From assembly GCF_037975245.1 (NCBI RefSeq), contig NC_092575.1, forward strand, positions 25,315,841 to 25,379,840: DNA of 64,000 bases, written 5' to 3'. Under the pieces are notes generated by a model. The model saw only the letters and a list, made by a program, of their open reading frames with translations, was not told the DNA's origin and searched no databases. The stretch is from Apostichopus japonicus (taxonomy: Eukaryota; Echinodermata; Holothuroidea; Aspidochirotida; Stichopodidae). Made by a program: the position numbers and the translations under genes. Positions 63,232-64,000 of the stretch are shown here, piece by piece; position 1 is the stretch's first letter, and every line of letters starts with the position of its first letter.

Positions 63232-64000
63232 AATCCTCGACCCGTCACTGGCTACCCTGTGTTTATAATATTGTAATTATGTTACAGCTGTTCCTCTTTC
63301 TCTTCCCGGTGTCTTGGCGTTTTTCTTCTCCTCCCTCTTTTTCCCATTTTTCTCTCTTTTTTCTTTTTCTTTTTCCTTCGTTCCTCCTCTTTTCCCCCCT
63401 CTTTTTTCCCTGTTTTCTTCTCTCTTTTTTTCTCTGCTCTTTTTCTTACCCGGGGGGCGCTCGCCCCCTGGATACGCGCCTGAAAATCCTGCAACCACGT
63501 AACATGCGATTTTCCTCAAATCATTTTTGCGCAGAAAACCAATAACCGCATTTACTCCACTCCGTTAATCATTATATCTCTTCTCACCACACTCCTTCGT
63601 TGTCATTCGTTGTCATTCGCTGTCATTCGCGAATGATAATTAACCCTGTACAAAGTCAATTGTCATTCGGTCATTCGCTGTCATTCGTTTTAGTTTGTCC
63701 TGTAATGATGTTCTATTGCTACACAGGTTTCAAAGATATTTATCTTCAGAATATGCTACACTCTGGAATGCTCACTAAACAGTTAGAGATCGATGACGTC
63801 GGCTCCTCAGTTACAATCCTAAATCTTAATGTTAATTCACTGTTTTAAACTTCTAATAATTCCACCAAAACATGTTCTTCTATCTCTATAAAATTGGTGT
63901 TATATCCAGGGGCGATTGACCCGATGTTAGGGATCTGGGGATCAGAGGGGACACATTCCTCCTGTTTTGTAACAAAAACGTTAAAAAGCGCCCCGTGTCA
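59744..64000. other. Upstream intergenic region with dispersed repeats
   Basis: No exon supported. It contains GAATGACA octamers (60370-60470), a repeat beginning ggggcgtatccaggatttt (60867) with hairpin copies at 60905 and 61494, poly-C tracts (60696, 62846), a (TA)n patch at 63181-63232, CT-rich DNA at 63290-63450, and inverted TGTCATTC octamers (63598-63690). Frames through the CT-rich part are low-complexity artefacts. Confidence 0.5.

Noticed and set aside
63277-63545. Lys/Glu/Arg-rich and Phe/Ser-rich frames
   Set aside because: Products of a CT-rich low-complexity tract.

Overview
The window is eukaryotic nuclear DNA, most likely from a marine invertebrate deuterostome (an echinoderm such as a sea cucumber fits best; this is inference). 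Five multi-exon genes with GT-AG introns can be rebuilt, all on the minus strand. The rest is AT-rich intron and intergenic DNA crowded with microsatellites, poly-C/poly-G tracts, short TIR elements and SINE-like units. There are no operons, ribosome binding sites or CRISPR arrays. I built the exon models by hand from splice sites, reading phase and domain content. No transcript evidence was available.

Region 1 (about 5.3-26.5 kb) holds two paralogous genes for small secreted cystine-knot ligands. Gene A (11902 to 5428, 194 aa) has a signal peptide, a propeptide, a furin site RQKR and a Cys-rich mature domain. Gene B (24262 to 18285, 146 aa) has the same plan with a site RLPR. Both end in a W..(I/V)(R/K)V..GCCCH motif. 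Their untranslated first exons (13.0 and 26.2 kb) and flanking patches also match at 12.7-13.1 kb spacing, so the locus looks like an old tandem duplication. The fold is closest to the PTTH/Trunk, Spatzle and neurotrophin type of cystine knot.

Region 2 (about 30.9-35.8 kb) holds gene C, a complete 149-aa secreted protein. It is a signal peptide plus one DUF4430 (transcobalamin/intrinsic-factor C-terminal) domain. Its first exon sits in the spacer of a large inverted repeat, and its first intron carries a minisatellite.

Region 3 (about 40.0-59.7 kb) holds a death-fold signalling locus. Gene E (59743 to 45463, 13 exons, 1260 aa) reads: beta-propeller, DED-like, coiled coil of 14-residue repeats, DED-like, His/Asp-rich linker, ZU5, UPA, DED-like. 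Directly downstream lies unit D (45119 to 39986): UBA-like, ZU5, UPA, DED-like. Its ZU5-to-DED half repeats that of gene E, with the same intron phases and identical lengths for two exons. Unit D has no visible start codon of its own, so it may be reached by read-through splicing from gene E.

Mobile and structured DNA includes a SINE-like element with a U2 snRNA-like head and a 14-bp target duplication, a tRNA-like head joined to a hammerhead ribozyme motif, a solo-LTR-like sequence, a Harbinger-like MITE 12 bp inside a splice donor, a fold-back element, and an insertion whose empty site survives in the other arm of the inverted repeat.
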